Of a stretch of 64,000 nt of DNA, positions 52,854 through 62,394 are shown one piece after another; position 1 is the stretch's first letter; each line of letters starts with the position of its first letter. Source of the DNA: JAHCHG01 sp965214585. GTDB taxonomy: Bacteria > Acidobacteriota > Blastocatellia > Pyrinomonadales > Pyrinomonadaceae. The notes below the pieces were generated by a model. That model worked only from the letters and a program-made list of their open reading frames with translations. It did not search any database and was not told the origin of the DNA. Location: positions 3,596,001-3,660,000 of the forward strand of contig OZ243957.1 of NCBI GenBank assembly GCA_965214585.1, written 5' to 3'. Position numbers and translations under genes: made by a program.

Positions 52854-53894
52854 TCATAACATTGCCGAAATTTTTCCAAAAACCGCATCAGTCGAAATCC
52901 CCGTCATACAAGGATGGTCAATCGGGCAATCTCTGAGCATACACGGCGCACATTCAACCGTTTTCCTGATAATTTCAGAACCCAAAGGCTGAGTTGTCAG
53001 AGGATTTGTCGGACCGAAAATCACCAAAGTCCTCGTTCCGAGCGCGGCGGAAATGTGCGCCGGTCCGGTGTCGTTTGAAACGGTAAAATCGCCGACGCTC
53101 AAAATTGCCGTCGCTTCGGCTAAATTCGTTTTTCCGGTTAAATTGACGGGCTTATATTTTGATAATTCGTAAACTTCGGCGGCGACTTTCGATTCTTCTT
53201 TTGAACCGATCAAAATTACATTTGCATCGAATTCGCTTTGAATTTTATCGTTTAACCGGGCGAAACTTTCGCTCTGCCAGCGTTTTGCTCTCGAATTTGT
53301 CGAACCGGCGACAAAAGCGAAAATCTTTTTAGATAAATCAACTCGATTTTCTTCTAAAAATTTCCGCGCCTTCAATTTTCTTTCATCGGAAACTTTCAAC
53401 TTGAAACGCGGTTGTTCACTTAAAACCGTTTTTGTGCCGAAAAACTTTTTTTCTATTTCCGCAATCAAATTCAGATAATAAAATACTTCGTGTTTTTCAT
53501 TTTTCCAAACGGGAATTTTTACCCTATCGGTCAGCAGAAAACTTCTGCCTTCCTTCGCATAACCAAAGCGTTTTTTTGCTTTTCCGAGTTTTGCGAGAAG
53601 TGCCGTTTCAAATGAATTTGTAAATAAAACGGCTAGATCGAATTCATTTTCGCGCCAGATTTTCGATTGTTCGAGAATTGTTTGAAAAGCCGTCTTTTCG
53701 GGTTCAAAAGCTAAGATTTCGTCAATAAACTCGGCATCCTGAAAAATGCCTTTTGCCCAAGAGCGCGTGTGCAGGGAAATATGCGCTTGGGGAAAAATCT
53801 TGCGAAGACTGCCAATCGCCGGAATTGTCATCACCGCGTCGCCAACCCAATTTGTGCCGCGAACGACGATCTTTTTGATTTCATTCTCAGGCAT
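52854..53894 (-). CDS. waaF: Lipopolysaccharide heptosyltransferase II
   Basis: 346 residues. Glycosyltransferase family 9: VVRGTNWVGDAVMTIPAI at the N-terminus, and NDTGPAHISAALGT and FGPTNPLTTQPLGS at the C-terminus; the 'CAPCMLRDCPIDHPCM' cysteine group is typical of heptosyltransferase II. Transfers heptose to the LPS inner core. Confidence 0.92.
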   Translation of the reverse strand: MPENEIKKIVVRGTNWVGDAVMTIPAIGSLRKIFPQAHISLHTRSWAKGIFQDAEFIDEILAFEPEKTAFQTILEQSKIWRENEFDLAVLFTNSFETALLAKLGKAKKRFGYAKEGRSFLLTDRVKIPVWKNEKHEVFYYLNLIAEIEKKFFGTKTVLSEQPRFKLKVSDERKLKARKFLEENRVDLSKKIFAFVAGSTNSRAKRWQSESFARLNDKIQSEFDANVILIGSKEESKVAAEVYELSKYKPVNLTGKTNLAEATAILSVGDFTVSNDTGPAHISAALGTRTLVIFGPTNPLTTQPLGSEIIRKTVECAPCMLRDCPIDHPCMTGISTDAVFGKISAML

Positions 53895-53934
53895 ATTCCG
53901 GGATTATTAAAGCTCAAAACAGGGAAGATTTCGG

Positions 53935-54062
53935 AGATTTAACCCGGAAGAAACACGAATTTTGCACGAAAAAGAAAGTTTTCATATTTTTATGAAATAG
54001 TTTGAAAATTAAACTTGTTTTCTTTACCTTCGTGTTTTTTTCGTGTTCTTTCGGGGTTAAAA
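53935..54062. repeat. Palindromic decamer-type repeat
   Basis: Left arm AACCCGGAAGAAACACGAA (53940-53958), right arm TTCGTGTTTTTTTCGTG... CGGGGTT (54030-54059), inverted. Same family as 25166-25270. It fills the spacer between waaF and the peroxidase. Confidence 0.7.
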
Positions 54063-54065
54063 TTC

Positions 54066-54641
54066 CTACCTCAAAGCCTTTTCAATCGCGCTCATTACGG
54101 CTTCGCTTTCGGGCGTGTCCTTTGATGAAAAACGCGCGATGATCTCGCCTTTGCGGTTGATTAAAAATTTATTAAAGTTCCAAGTAATGTCGCCCGCAAA
54201 TTTCGGATTTGTTGTTTCACTTGTCAAATAATTATAAAGCGGTGCTTGGTCTTCGCCTTTAACGGAAATTTTGGCGAACATCGGGAACGTAACTTTGTAT
54301 TTTAAGGTGCAGAATTCTTTGATCTCGGCTTCCGTGCCGGGTTCTTGTCCGCCGAAATTGTTGGCGGGAAAACCTAAAATCTCGAAACCTTCACCTTTAT
54401 ATTTGTCGTAAATTTTCTGTAAACCTTCATACTGCGGGGTGTAACCGCATTTGCTGGCAGTATTTACGATCAATAAAACATCGCCTTTATATTTTTTTAG
54501 TTTCAAGTCTTTTCCGTCAATATTCGTAACCTTAAAATCATAGACGGATTTTTCTTTGGCGGAAATACCCGGTGTTTTTTCAAAATAAGAAAAGCCGCCG
54601 AGTAAAATTGAAAAAAGCAGTATGTTTAGAAATATTTTCAT
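54066..54641 (-). CDS. Glutathione peroxidase-like protein (exported)
   Basis: 191 residues, signal peptide about 1-28. Catalytic Cys65 in NTASKCGYTPQYEGL, GFPANNFGGQEPG, and WNFNKFLI. Cysteine (not selenocysteine) type; KEFCTLKYKVTFP holds the resolving-type Cys, so it probably uses thioredoxin. Removes peroxides outside the cytoplasm. Confidence 0.9.
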   Translation of the reverse strand: MKIFLNILLFSILLGGFSYFEKTPGISAKEKSVYDFKVTNIDGKDLKLKKYKGDVLLIVNTASKCGYTPQYEGLQKIYDKYKGEGFEILGFPANNFGGQEPGTEAEIKEFCTLKYKVTFPMFAKISVKGEDQAPLYNYLTSETTNPKFAGDITWNFNKFLINRKGEIIARFSSKDTPESEAVMSAIEKALR

Positions 54642-54692
54642 AATTTTTGTTTTCAGTATTTTTTAATGATTGAAATCATTAGTTAAAAAATT

Positions 54693-55238
54693 TTATCCGC
54701 CGAAGTAACGCATTGAAATCGGCTCGCGTGCGGCGGCATCATAACCTGCAAAATCACGCAGACGCTCACGATTCTGATCGGAAACACCGGCGGATTGGAA
54801 AAGTGCGTTGCACCAACTGTTCGAGTTTAGTTCAGTAGCTTGATACGAAATCGGGTGTTCTCTGCTGTATTGCCCGTAATAGATCGCTTTTCGTATCAAG
54901 TTCCGGGCGAAGTCCGATGCGCTGCCAGCCGGCGAATTGACCTGGCTGTATTGCGAAGATCGGGGAATTGTTTCGGATTCATTGTGCAGAAGCGTGATAA
55001 TACGTCTTCCCGCTTCCACATCGCCGGATTCATTGTGCTTGAATACTAAATTTCCGGGTTTTATAAAACTCGGATTGCTCGGATGACCGCCGAGAGTTAT
55101 AAAAATCCGGTTATTCTGCATCAGCAACGGCAGTAGTGCAGCCGGACATTCATTATCCCACACGATTAGTGCGAAATGATGATTTATATTCGCAATTCCG
55201 GCTACATATCTGGAAGCCCAATAAATTCTGACGCTCAT
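54693..55238 (-). CDS. Hypothetical protein, possible papain-like amidase
   Basis: 181 residues, no signal peptide. NINHHFALIVWD and LNSNSWCNALFQSAGV give a His and a Cys in the order of circularly permuted NlpC/P60 or LRAT-type enzymes. No other motif. Function unknown. Confidence 0.45.
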   Translation of the reverse strand: MSVRIYWASRYVAGIANINHHFALIVWDNECPAALLPLLMQNNRIFITLGGHPSNPSFIKPGNLVFKHNESGDVEAGRRIITLLHNESETIPRSSQYSQVNSPAGSASDFARNLIRKAIYYGQYSREHPISYQATELNSNSWCNALFQSAGVSDQNRERLRDFAGYDAAAREPISMRYFGG

Positions 55239-55333
55239 AAATTTCCTTTTATTTGAATGACGCAGATATTTTCGTCAAATTCGCCCGTAAAAATTCTTTG
55301 AAAATACAGCGAAAGTTTAGCACGGTATCTTTA

Positions 55334-56347
55334 CTATTCAAGTTCGCGCGGCGAACGCGGCGAACGCATCTGATTTCGATTCGGCTGTTCGTTTTTCTCG
55401 CCCGTTTCGGCGAACACTTCTTTTAACGCGCCGACGCTCGACAGCATACTCGACGTTTCGACGGGCATAAATATCACTTTTGAATTGGTCGTGCGAGCCA
55501 TATCGCGCAATGATTCGATGTAGCGGGCGGTAATTAAATACTGCGCCGTCTGCGCCGAATCGCCGATTGTCTGCGTGATCTGTCCGATTGCCATCGCTTC
55601 GGCTTCGGCGGCTTTCAGACGCGCCTGTGCCGCGCCTTCGGCTTCTAAAATCGCCGATTCTTTTGCACCTTGCGCCCGCATAATCGCGGCTTGCTTTTCG
55701 CCGTCGGCGCGGGCGATTGCCGCCTGCTTGTCGCCTTCGGCTTGCAGAACGAGTGCGCGGCGGTTGCGCTCGGCGGTCATCTGCTTTTCCATCGTAATCC
55801 GCACGTCTTCCGGCGGATTGATGTTTTTCACGTCCACGCGCGTAACTTTTACGCCCCATTTGTCGGTTGCTTCGTCGAGAATTATACGGAGTTTGTTGTT
55901 GATCTGATCGCGCGAAGAAAGCGTGTGATCCAAATCCATTTCGCCCATCACGGCACGCATTCCGGTAATCGTGAGCTGCACGATTCCGCCGACGAGATCG
56001 TTGACTTCATAGACGGATTTCACCGGATCGGTAATTTGCCAGTAAACGACCGAATCAACATTGATCGTTACGTTATCGCGCGTAATAACGGGCTGCGGCG
56101 GCAGATCAATATACTGCTCGCGTAAATCTATCGAAGTAATTCCGGGACGCGTATTCGTCCAGTAAACCGCCCGCGGTGCTTCAAAAAAAGGCATCACGAT
56201 ATTCAAACCGCTTTGCGCGACTTTGTGAAAACGCCCCAATCTTTCGATCAGTAAAACGCTCGACTGCGGCACGATCTTTATTGTTTTCCAAGCGACGACA
56301 AGCAGAGCTAATCCGATAAATCCCAGAAAAAGTAAACCAAATTCCAT
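55334..56347 (-). CDS. SPFH/Band 7 protein (paraslipin, QmcA-like)
   Basis: 337 residues from ATG 56347 with GGAGG 6 nt upstream. One N-terminal helix (FGLLFLGFIGLALLVVA), an SPFH domain (IVPQSSVLLIERLGRFH ... DPVKSVYEVND), a long Ala/Glu-rich coiled coil, and a Pro/Arg-rich tail. Organises membrane microdomains and protease partners. No NfeD gene is adjacent. Confidence 0.9.
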   Translation of the reverse strand: MEFGLLFLGFIGLALLVVAWKTIKIVPQSSVLLIERLGRFHKVAQSGLNIVMPFFEAPRAVYWTNTRPGITSIDLREQYIDLPPQPVITRDNVTINVDSVVYWQITDPVKSVYEVNDLVGGIVQLTITGMRAVMGEMDLDHTLSSRDQINNKLRIILDEATDKWGVKVTRVDVKNINPPEDVRITMEKQMTAERNRRALVLQAEGDKQAAIARADGEKQAAIMRAQGAKESAILEAEGAAQARLKAAEAEAMAIGQITQTIGDSAQTAQYLITARYIESLRDMARTTNSKVIFMPVETSSMLSSVGALKEVFAETGEKNEQPNRNQMRSPRSPRELE

Positions 56348-56478
56348 TTTAACCTCCAAAGTTTTATAACAGTTACATTTAAATATAACCTATTTTAACG
56401 GAAAGTGGATAACAAAAAATGAAAAATTCTTTTCCCGAAATTTTCGGGTTTTCCGTTTTCAAGTTATAATCTGACTTT

Positions 56479-57726
56479 ATGACCGTAAAACTTTCCGACA
56501 TACAGGATGCTCAGAAAATCCTGAAAAAAATAATTATCCCGACACCGATTATTCCCGACAATACGCTTTCCCAAGAAATCGGCGCAAACGCCTATCTAAA
56601 AGCCGAGTGTCTGCAAAAAAGCGGCTCGTTCAAAATTCGCGGCGCGTATAACAAGATCAGCCGTTTGAGCGATGAGGAAAAAAAACGCGGCGTGATCGCG
56701 GCTTCGGCGGGAAATCACGCGCAGGGAGTCGCGCTGGCGGCGAAACTTCACAATACAAAAGCGATAATCGTTCTGCCCGAATACGCGCCTCTGACGAAAA
56801 TCAATGCGACGAAAAAATACGGCGCGGAAGTCGTCTTAAAAGGCGAGAGTTTTGACGATGCCGCCGCGTATTCGCGCGAACTGCAAAAACAAAACGGTTA
56901 TACATATGTTCACGCCTTTAATGACGAACAGATCATCGCCGGGCAGGGAACTATCGGTTTGGAAATTGCCGAAGATTTACCGCAGGCGACGGTTATCGTC
57001 GTGCCGATTGGCGGCGGCGGTTTGATGAGCGGCATTGCGGTTGCGGCGAAAAATCTGCTGCCCGGCGTGCGTATGATCGGCGTGCAGGCGGCAAACTGCG
57101 CTCCGTTTAACAAATCAATCGAAGCGGGCGAGCCGGTTGACATCGAAGCACTCGAAACAATCGCCGACGGAATCGCCGTCAAATGTCCGGGCGATGTAAC
57201 TTTGCCGCTTATCAAGGAATATGTTGACGAAATCGCCGAAGTAACCGAAGAAGAAATCGCCCGCGCGATATTTTTCTGCGCTCAGAATAACCGCCTCGTC
57301 GTCGAAGGCGCGGGCGCGGCTGGGCTTGCCGCACTTTTAGCCGGAAAAATCACGCTCAAGCCCGATGATGAAGTTTGCGCCGTTTTGTGCGGCGGAAATA
57401 TTGATGCAAATTTACTGGCGCGAATTTTAGAACAGGTTCTCGTGCGGCAAGGGCGTTATCAGATTCTAAAGTTATTGGTTATTGACCGTCCCGGAACGCT
57501 TGCCGCGCTTTCAACCTGCGTTGCCGAATCGGGCGCAAACATCATCGAGGTTTTTCACCGCCGCGCAATGTGGCTCGCGCCTCTCGGACGTGTCGGAATC
57601 GAAATGCTTCTCGAAGTCCGCGACGAACAACACGGACGCGAAGTTATAAAACATTTGCAGGAAAACGGCTACCAAGTCGAACGCGAAGGAATCGGCGATT
57701 GGGAAGAAGTGAGAAATGAGAAGTGA
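56479..57726 (+). CDS. ilvA: Threonine ammonia-lyase (with C-terminal ACT domain)
   Basis: 415 residues. PLP lysine Lys52 in GSFKIRGAYNKI, glycine loop IGGGGLMSGIA (about 177), C-terminal ACT domain (about 331-405, LLVIDRPGTLAALST). Gives 2-oxobutanoate for isoleucine. TATAAT at 56465-56470 sits 8 bp before the ATG, suggesting a nearly leaderless mRNA. The end VRNEK-stop is made of a heptad repeat. Confidence 0.93.
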   Translation: MTVKLSDIQDAQKILKKIIIPTPIIPDNTLSQEIGANAYLKAECLQKSGSFKIRGAYNKISRLSDEEKKRGVIAASAGNHAQGVALAAKLHNTKAIIVLPEYAPLTKINATKKYGAEVVLKGESFDDAAAYSRELQKQNGYTYVHAFNDEQIIAGQGTIGLEIAEDLPQATVIVVPIGGGGLMSGIAVAAKNLLPGVRMIGVQAANCAPFNKSIEAGEPVDIEALETIADGIAVKCPGDVTLPLIKEYVDEIAEVTEEEIARAIFFCAQNNRLVVEGAGAAGLAALLAGKITLKPDDEVCAVLCGGNIDANLLARILEQVLVRQGRYQILKLLVIDRPGTLAALSTCVAESGANIIEVFHRRAMWLAPLGRVGIEMLLEVRDEQHGREVIKHLQENGYQVEREGIGDWEEVRNEK

Positions 57727-57803
57727 GAGGTGAGAAGTGAGAGGTGAGAAGTAAAAGAATTGAAAAAATAATTCTCATTTCTCACTTCTCATTTCTCACT
57801 TCC
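57714..57803. repeat. Palindromic heptad repeat
   Basis: GTGAGAA / GTGAGAG units left, the inverse (TTCTCACTTCTCATTTCTCAC) right. It overlaps the end of ilvA and the end of the Slt gene, and is a close relative of 5604-5703. Confidence 0.85.
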
Positions 57804-59184
57804 TAACCAAATCTTCCGTGTAAAGTTCGCGGTAAACGCGGTAGTTGCTCATTACTTTGTAAACGTAATCTTTTGTTTCGGAAAAGCCGACTTCGGAGGC
57901 GAAGATTCCGGCTTCTTTCGGGTTTGATCTGTCGAGCCAACGCGCCGCGTTGTCTTCGCCGCCGTTGTAGCTGGCGGCGATAGCTTCGTAAAGTCCGCCG
58001 AATTCGTTTTTCAGTTTGGCAATATAAAATGTGCCGATGGCGATGTTGACGCTCGGAACGTAGAGGCTTTCGCCGGAGATATTTTTGTATCCGGCTTGGT
58101 CGTTGTATTTTAGAGCCGTGTCGAAGGTAAGCTGCAAAAGTCCGCGGGCGGCGGCAGGCGATTTGGCGTTGGCGCGAAAACCGCTTTCCTGTTTCATAAT
58201 CGCCAAAATAAATCTCGGATCAATTCCGCGCGTTTTTGAATAGCGCAAAACGTCATTTCGGAAATGAACCGGATAACTGCTCTTCAGACTTTTGTTAATG
58301 CTCGAACGGCGATTTTCGGCGAGGTCTTCGAGTCCCATTTCAGACAACTTTTGCGTCGCAAGTCCGCCGTAATAACTCGTCGCGCCGTCGGGAATCGAAA
58401 GATAAATTCCGCGAGATTGAATTTCTTTGCCGGATTTTTGCAAAGCGAAAGCCTTTAGAAATTTAACTTCATCAACATTTGCCATCGAATCGCTGAAATC
58501 GCGTAGATCGAGCAGATCGTCCGCCGCTTTTACCGCCGCGTCCCAATTTTCCCGATAAATTTCCATCCGCAAACGCGCGTGAAGCGCATTAACCGCCGTC
58601 GGCAATCCCCGAAAACGCTTTGTAGTTTTATCAACCCAATCGTTCGCCAAATCGTATTTTTTCTCTTCGCGCAGCGCGTCTATAATATTCAAATGCGAAG
58701 ATTCGACGCGCTCGCCCGCCGGAAACATTACGGTATATTGCGTGTAAGCCGCAATTGCCTCATCGTTTTTGCCGAAACGAATTAAGCTCGCGCCTTTATA
58801 CGCAAGCCCTTCGCGCCCGTATTTCGCGCCCGGATGTTCGCGGAAAAGTCTGTCGAAATATTTCGCCGCCGTTTCGTAATCGCGTTCCCACATAAAAGAA
58901 CGCCCGATCAAAAACAGAACTTCCGGCACGTTTCCATCGTCGGGATAAGCGGCTAAAATTTTCTCAAAATGCTCACGCGCTTCGGGAAAATGCCTGTTTG
59001 CCTGATAAACTTTGGCGCGGTAAAGATGCGTTCCGACGGGCAAAGTTTCCTGCCTGCCGCTTGCCGCCTGTTCGCTTTGGTCATCTTTTATGACGTTTGC
59101 CAAATCTCTGTCATTATAATTTTGCGCGACTGCCGCGCAAACAAAAAGACTTATTATTGCGATTGTAAATAGAATTTTTTTCAT
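57796..59184 (-). CDS. Soluble lytic transglycosylase (Slt-type) with TPR-like N-terminus
   Basis: 462 residues. Signal peptide about 1-20 (ending AVAQ). Helical TPR-like repeats (about 50-300). SLT domain: catalytic Glu in MKQESGFRANAKSPAAARGL (about 340), then LQL and IAASYNGG. It cleaves peptidoglycan to 1,6-anhydro ends in the periplasm. Confidence 0.92.
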   Translation of the reverse strand: MKKILFTIAIISLFVCAAVAQNYNDRDLANVIKDDQSEQAASGRQETLPVGTHLYRAKVYQANRHFPEAREHFEKILAAYPDDGNVPEVLFLIGRSFMWERDYETAAKYFDRLFREHPGAKYGREGLAYKGASLIRFGKNDEAIAAYTQYTVMFPAGERVESSHLNIIDALREEKKYDLANDWVDKTTKRFRGLPTAVNALHARLRMEIYRENWDAAVKAADDLLDLRDFSDSMANVDEVKFLKAFALQKSGKEIQSRGIYLSIPDGATSYYGGLATQKLSEMGLEDLAENRRSSINKSLKSSYPVHFRNDVLRYSKTRGIDPRFILAIMKQESGFRANAKSPAAARGLLQLTFDTALKYNDQAGYKNISGESLYVPSVNIAIGTFYIAKLKNEFGGLYEAIAASYNGGEDNAARWLDRSNPKEAGIFASEVGFSETKDYVYKVMSNYRVYRELYTEDLVRK

Positions 59185-59302
59185 ATCAAAATTTTTGCGG
59201 AGAGCAGAATTGGAAAAAACATTTCAGCCGATTTTTAGACGCGAATAAAATCTTAGCAGTTGTTTTAATTTTTAATCGTAAACGAGTTATGAACGCGAAA
59301 TT

Positions 59303-62053
59303 TCAAGTTTGATTTAAAACTTTATCAAACGATTCGCGCACATTTAAGCGGTGAAAAGTTAATTTTTCCAAAAGCTGCGACGTTGATTCGAGTTTCATAC
59401 GATTGGCGATAATCTGCAAAATCTTCTGATTGCCAAGCGGAACGCGGGTTGAGCGTCCGATTGTGAGGCGCAGATTGTGGTCGAGTTCGGTCAAAAAACG
59501 GTAGCCGCCTGAAAGATTTTCAAAATCTTCGCGGCTTAAAGAATTATTTTCAAAAAGTTTTTCAAGCGTGAAATTTGTCGAACGATTTGTTTCGTCGTCG
59601 GGCAGATCGTCGCGCAGCTGCAAAAATCTGACGGCAAAATAAACGTCGAGCATTCCGCCCGCGCCGAATTTTATATCAATTTCCTTCGATTTTCGTTTGC
59701 CGGATTTCGCTTGTTCGAGCCGGTTTCTGACGGAAATCGTTTCGCCTGCGAGTTCTTTTTCCGCCGTTGCGGAAGCGTTTCGGTGAATAATTTTCCGCGC
59801 GGTTCGTTCCGCGTTTTTAACCAGATCGAAATCGCCCGCCGCGCCGCGCAGTTTGACGTAAGCGAGCCATTCCCAGATTGCCGCGCGGTTCTCTAAGTAG
59901 TTGAAAAAAGAAGTTTTACCCGAAGACAGCGCACCGTTTTTCCCGTCGGGACGCAGACGCAGATCAACCCGGTATAAAAGCCCGTCGCGCGTTAAACTCG
60001 AAAGCGTCGTAATAAAGATTTCCGCCGCCCGCGCGTAAAATTCCGGGTGCGTAGAATCGGCGACGGGCAGAGATTTTTCGTCGTCGTAAATCAAAATCAA
60101 ATCCAGATCAGAGCCGTAATCGAGTCCGCCGCCGCCGAGTTTGCCGAGTCCTAAAACGCCGAATGGAAATTCTTCGATCTTTGCGGAAAATTTTCTTTCG
60201 AGTTCGCGTTTGGTAATCGAAATCGCCGTTTCTACGCTGGCTTCGGCGAGTTTTGTCTGCAAAGTTTTGATCTTTTCAATCGAAAGTTTCCCGAAAACGT
60301 CAAAGACGACAATTTCAAGCAGAAATTCAGACCAGGTTTTTCTCAAAACTGCCAATTCATTGGCAAAAGTCGTTTCTTTTTTAACCGAATCGTCAAATAA
60401 TTTTTGATAATCTCTTTCTATGAATTTTTCGTTCGGATTCGGCAGATTTCCGATCAGACGCGGATTTGCCTGAACGGTTTCGGCAAAATGCGCGGAAATT
60501 TTGTTTAATTTTCCGAGAGTTTTCAGCGAATGATCGTCCAACTCGAATTCAACATCGGATTTTTCCAGAGATATGTAAAAAGGTTCGAGTTTCTTTTCAG
60601 AATCGGCTGTTGTTGAAATGACGTTTAATTCTTCCTTTTTCGCCTTTTCGCTTTTTCTTTTCTTAAAACTTTCCTTGCCGAAAATGCGCGAAAAAATCTT
60701 GAAAACATTCTCGGTGTGAAATTTTAGTTGTTCGTCAAAATCTTCCGCGTTTTCAAAATTCATTCTTTTGGCAAGCAGAAAATATTTCTCCTTTTGATTT
60801 GGAATAATATGAGTCTGCAAGCCGTTTTCCATTTGCAGGCGGTGTTCGATTTTTCGCAGAAATGCGTAGGCTTCAAAAAGTTCGGTCAGTTCGGTTTCGC
60901 TTAAAATTTTGCGGTCGGCAAGCCGGGATAAACTTATTAAAGTGTGCGGTGCGCGAAGCCATTCGTCCGAGCCGCCGTAAGCCAACTGCAACGCCTGCGC
61001 GACGAACTCGATTTCGCGGATGCCGCCTTTGCCGAGTTTTACGTTGTAATTTCTGCCGCTTTTTTCCGTGTTGATTTTCTCTTTTGAAAGCCGCACATTT
61101 TCCAGCGCGTCTTCCGCCGTGATGTCTTTTGAAAAAACATCCGATTCGACTTTTTGAAAAAATCTGGAAAAGATTTTTTTGTTTCCCGCGCTCGCCCTCG
61201 AACGAATTAACACCTGACGTTCCCACGCTCTGGCGGTTTTCTTGTAATAATTGACGGCTTCGCTTTCGGAAATCGCCAACGCTCCGACGCGCCCGTTCGG
61301 ACGCAGGCGCAAATCAACCCGATACGCCGCGCCTTCGCCGATCTGCCCGCCGACGATTTTTGTCACCGATTCGGCGAGTTTGACGAAATATTCGCGGTTC
61401 GTAAACGCTTCGCCGCGCGTGCCTTGCCCCGAAGTTGCGCCGCCAGCCGAATACAAAAAAAGCAGATCAATATCCGAAGCGTAATTGAGTTCTTTCGAGC
61501 CGAGTTTGCCAAGCGCGACAATGCAGAATTCGGCTTGTTTGGTGCGTTTTTTTTCGTCAATTTCCAGAGGAATTCCGTAGCGGTTTGTTAGATTTTGCTC
61601 GGCGATTCTAAGGGCATATTCTAAAATCGCGTCGGCTAAATTGGAGATTTCTTCGGTGATTTCGGCGATAGTTCCCAGATTTCTGATGTCGCGCAGATAA
61701 ATTCTGAGAAGTTCGCGGCGGCGAAAACGAGAAAGCAGAACGGAAGTTTCAAGACTCGAATTGGTCAGAGCGAAACGCGCCAGAGATTCGAGAATGTCTT
61801 CTTTTCCGCGAACCTTCGCCGAAATTCTCTGCCGGTTAAGCCACGAAATATATTTCGGATTTTGCCGCAAAGTGTGAGCAAGCTGCGGGCTGAACGAAGC
61901 AATTGTCAAAACGTCGGAAAGCAAACCGGGACTTTTGCCGATTTTCTTTATTTCGCGCGGATGTTCAGCCGCAAAGTTTTCGTAAAAACGTCTTGTTCCT
62001 TCCGCGTCGGGCAGTTTGTTTATCAGATTTTCGATATTTTCCGGCAAAGTCAT
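59303..62053 (-). CDS. glnE: Glutamine-synthetase adenylyltransferase/deadenylase
   Basis: 916 residues. Two nucleotidyltransferase domains: LGKLGSKELNYASDIDLLFL (about 184) and LGLGKLGGGGLDYGSDLDL (about 636), each with GKGGIREIEFVAQ or FGAGGMLDVYFAV following. Regulates glutamine synthetase by (de)adenylylation in response to PII. No glnA adjacent. Confidence 0.94.
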   Translation of the reverse strand: MTLPENIENLINKLPDAEGTRRFYENFAAEHPREIKKIGKSPGLLSDVLTIASFSPQLAHTLRQNPKYISWLNRQRISAKVRGKEDILESLARFALTNSSLETSVLLSRFRRRELLRIYLRDIRNLGTIAEITEEISNLADAILEYALRIAEQNLTNRYGIPLEIDEKKRTKQAEFCIVALGKLGSKELNYASDIDLLFLYSAGGATSGQGTRGEAFTNREYFVKLAESVTKIVGGQIGEGAAYRVDLRLRPNGRVGALAISESEAVNYYKKTARAWERQVLIRSRASAGNKKIFSRFFQKVESDVFSKDITAEDALENVRLSKEKINTEKSGRNYNVKLGKGGIREIEFVAQALQLAYGGSDEWLRAPHTLISLSRLADRKILSETELTELFEAYAFLRKIEHRLQMENGLQTHIIPNQKEKYFLLAKRMNFENAEDFDEQLKFHTENVFKIFSRIFGKESFKKRKSEKAKKEELNVISTTADSEKKLEPFYISLEKSDVEFELDDHSLKTLGKLNKISAHFAETVQANPRLIGNLPNPNEKFIERDYQKLFDDSVKKETTFANELAVLRKTWSEFLLEIVVFDVFGKLSIEKIKTLQTKLAEASVETAISITKRELERKFSAKIEEFPFGVLGLGKLGGGGLDYGSDLDLILIYDDEKSLPVADSTHPEFYARAAEIFITTLSSLTRDGLLYRVDLRLRPDGKNGALSSGKTSFFNYLENRAAIWEWLAYVKLRGAAGDFDLVKNAERTARKIIHRNASATAEKELAGETISVRNRLEQAKSGKRKSKEIDIKFGAGGMLDVYFAVRFLQLRDDLPDDETNRSTNFTLEKLFENNSLSREDFENLSGGYRFLTELDHNLRLTIGRSTRVPLGNQKILQIIANRMKLESTSQLLEKLTFHRLNVRESFDKVLNQT

Positions 62054-62128
62054 ATTTTCAGAGCATTATTAATCGGCACGCTGTTTGATTAATGAATTTT
62101 AAGAAGTCTTTAAGAAACTCTTTTAAAA

Positions 62129-62236
62129 CAGTTTCTAAGAAAATTGCCCGCTGAATTCGCGGAAAAACGCAGAAATATTATAAATTTCCTTCTTTTTTCC
62201 GCGCTCTTCTGCGTGTTCGGCGGGCATAAGTTTCTT
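62129..62236. repeat. Inverted repeat between glnE and the RluA gene
   Basis: GCCCGCTGAAT ... CGCAGAA pairs with TTCTGCGTGTTCGGCGGGC. The remainder of 62054-62394 shows no gene. Confidence 0.6.
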
Positions 62237-62394
62237 ATTTTTTACATCAAGCAGTTCTTAGACCGCTTAATAATGATTTCGGAGTTAATAATTGTTACTG
62301 CATTTAAAATTAAAAAATACCCAAAACAGATAATAACCGATAGATGCCGGATGATAAATCCGCCATTTAAATCCGTTCGCTCTCATTTTTTTTA

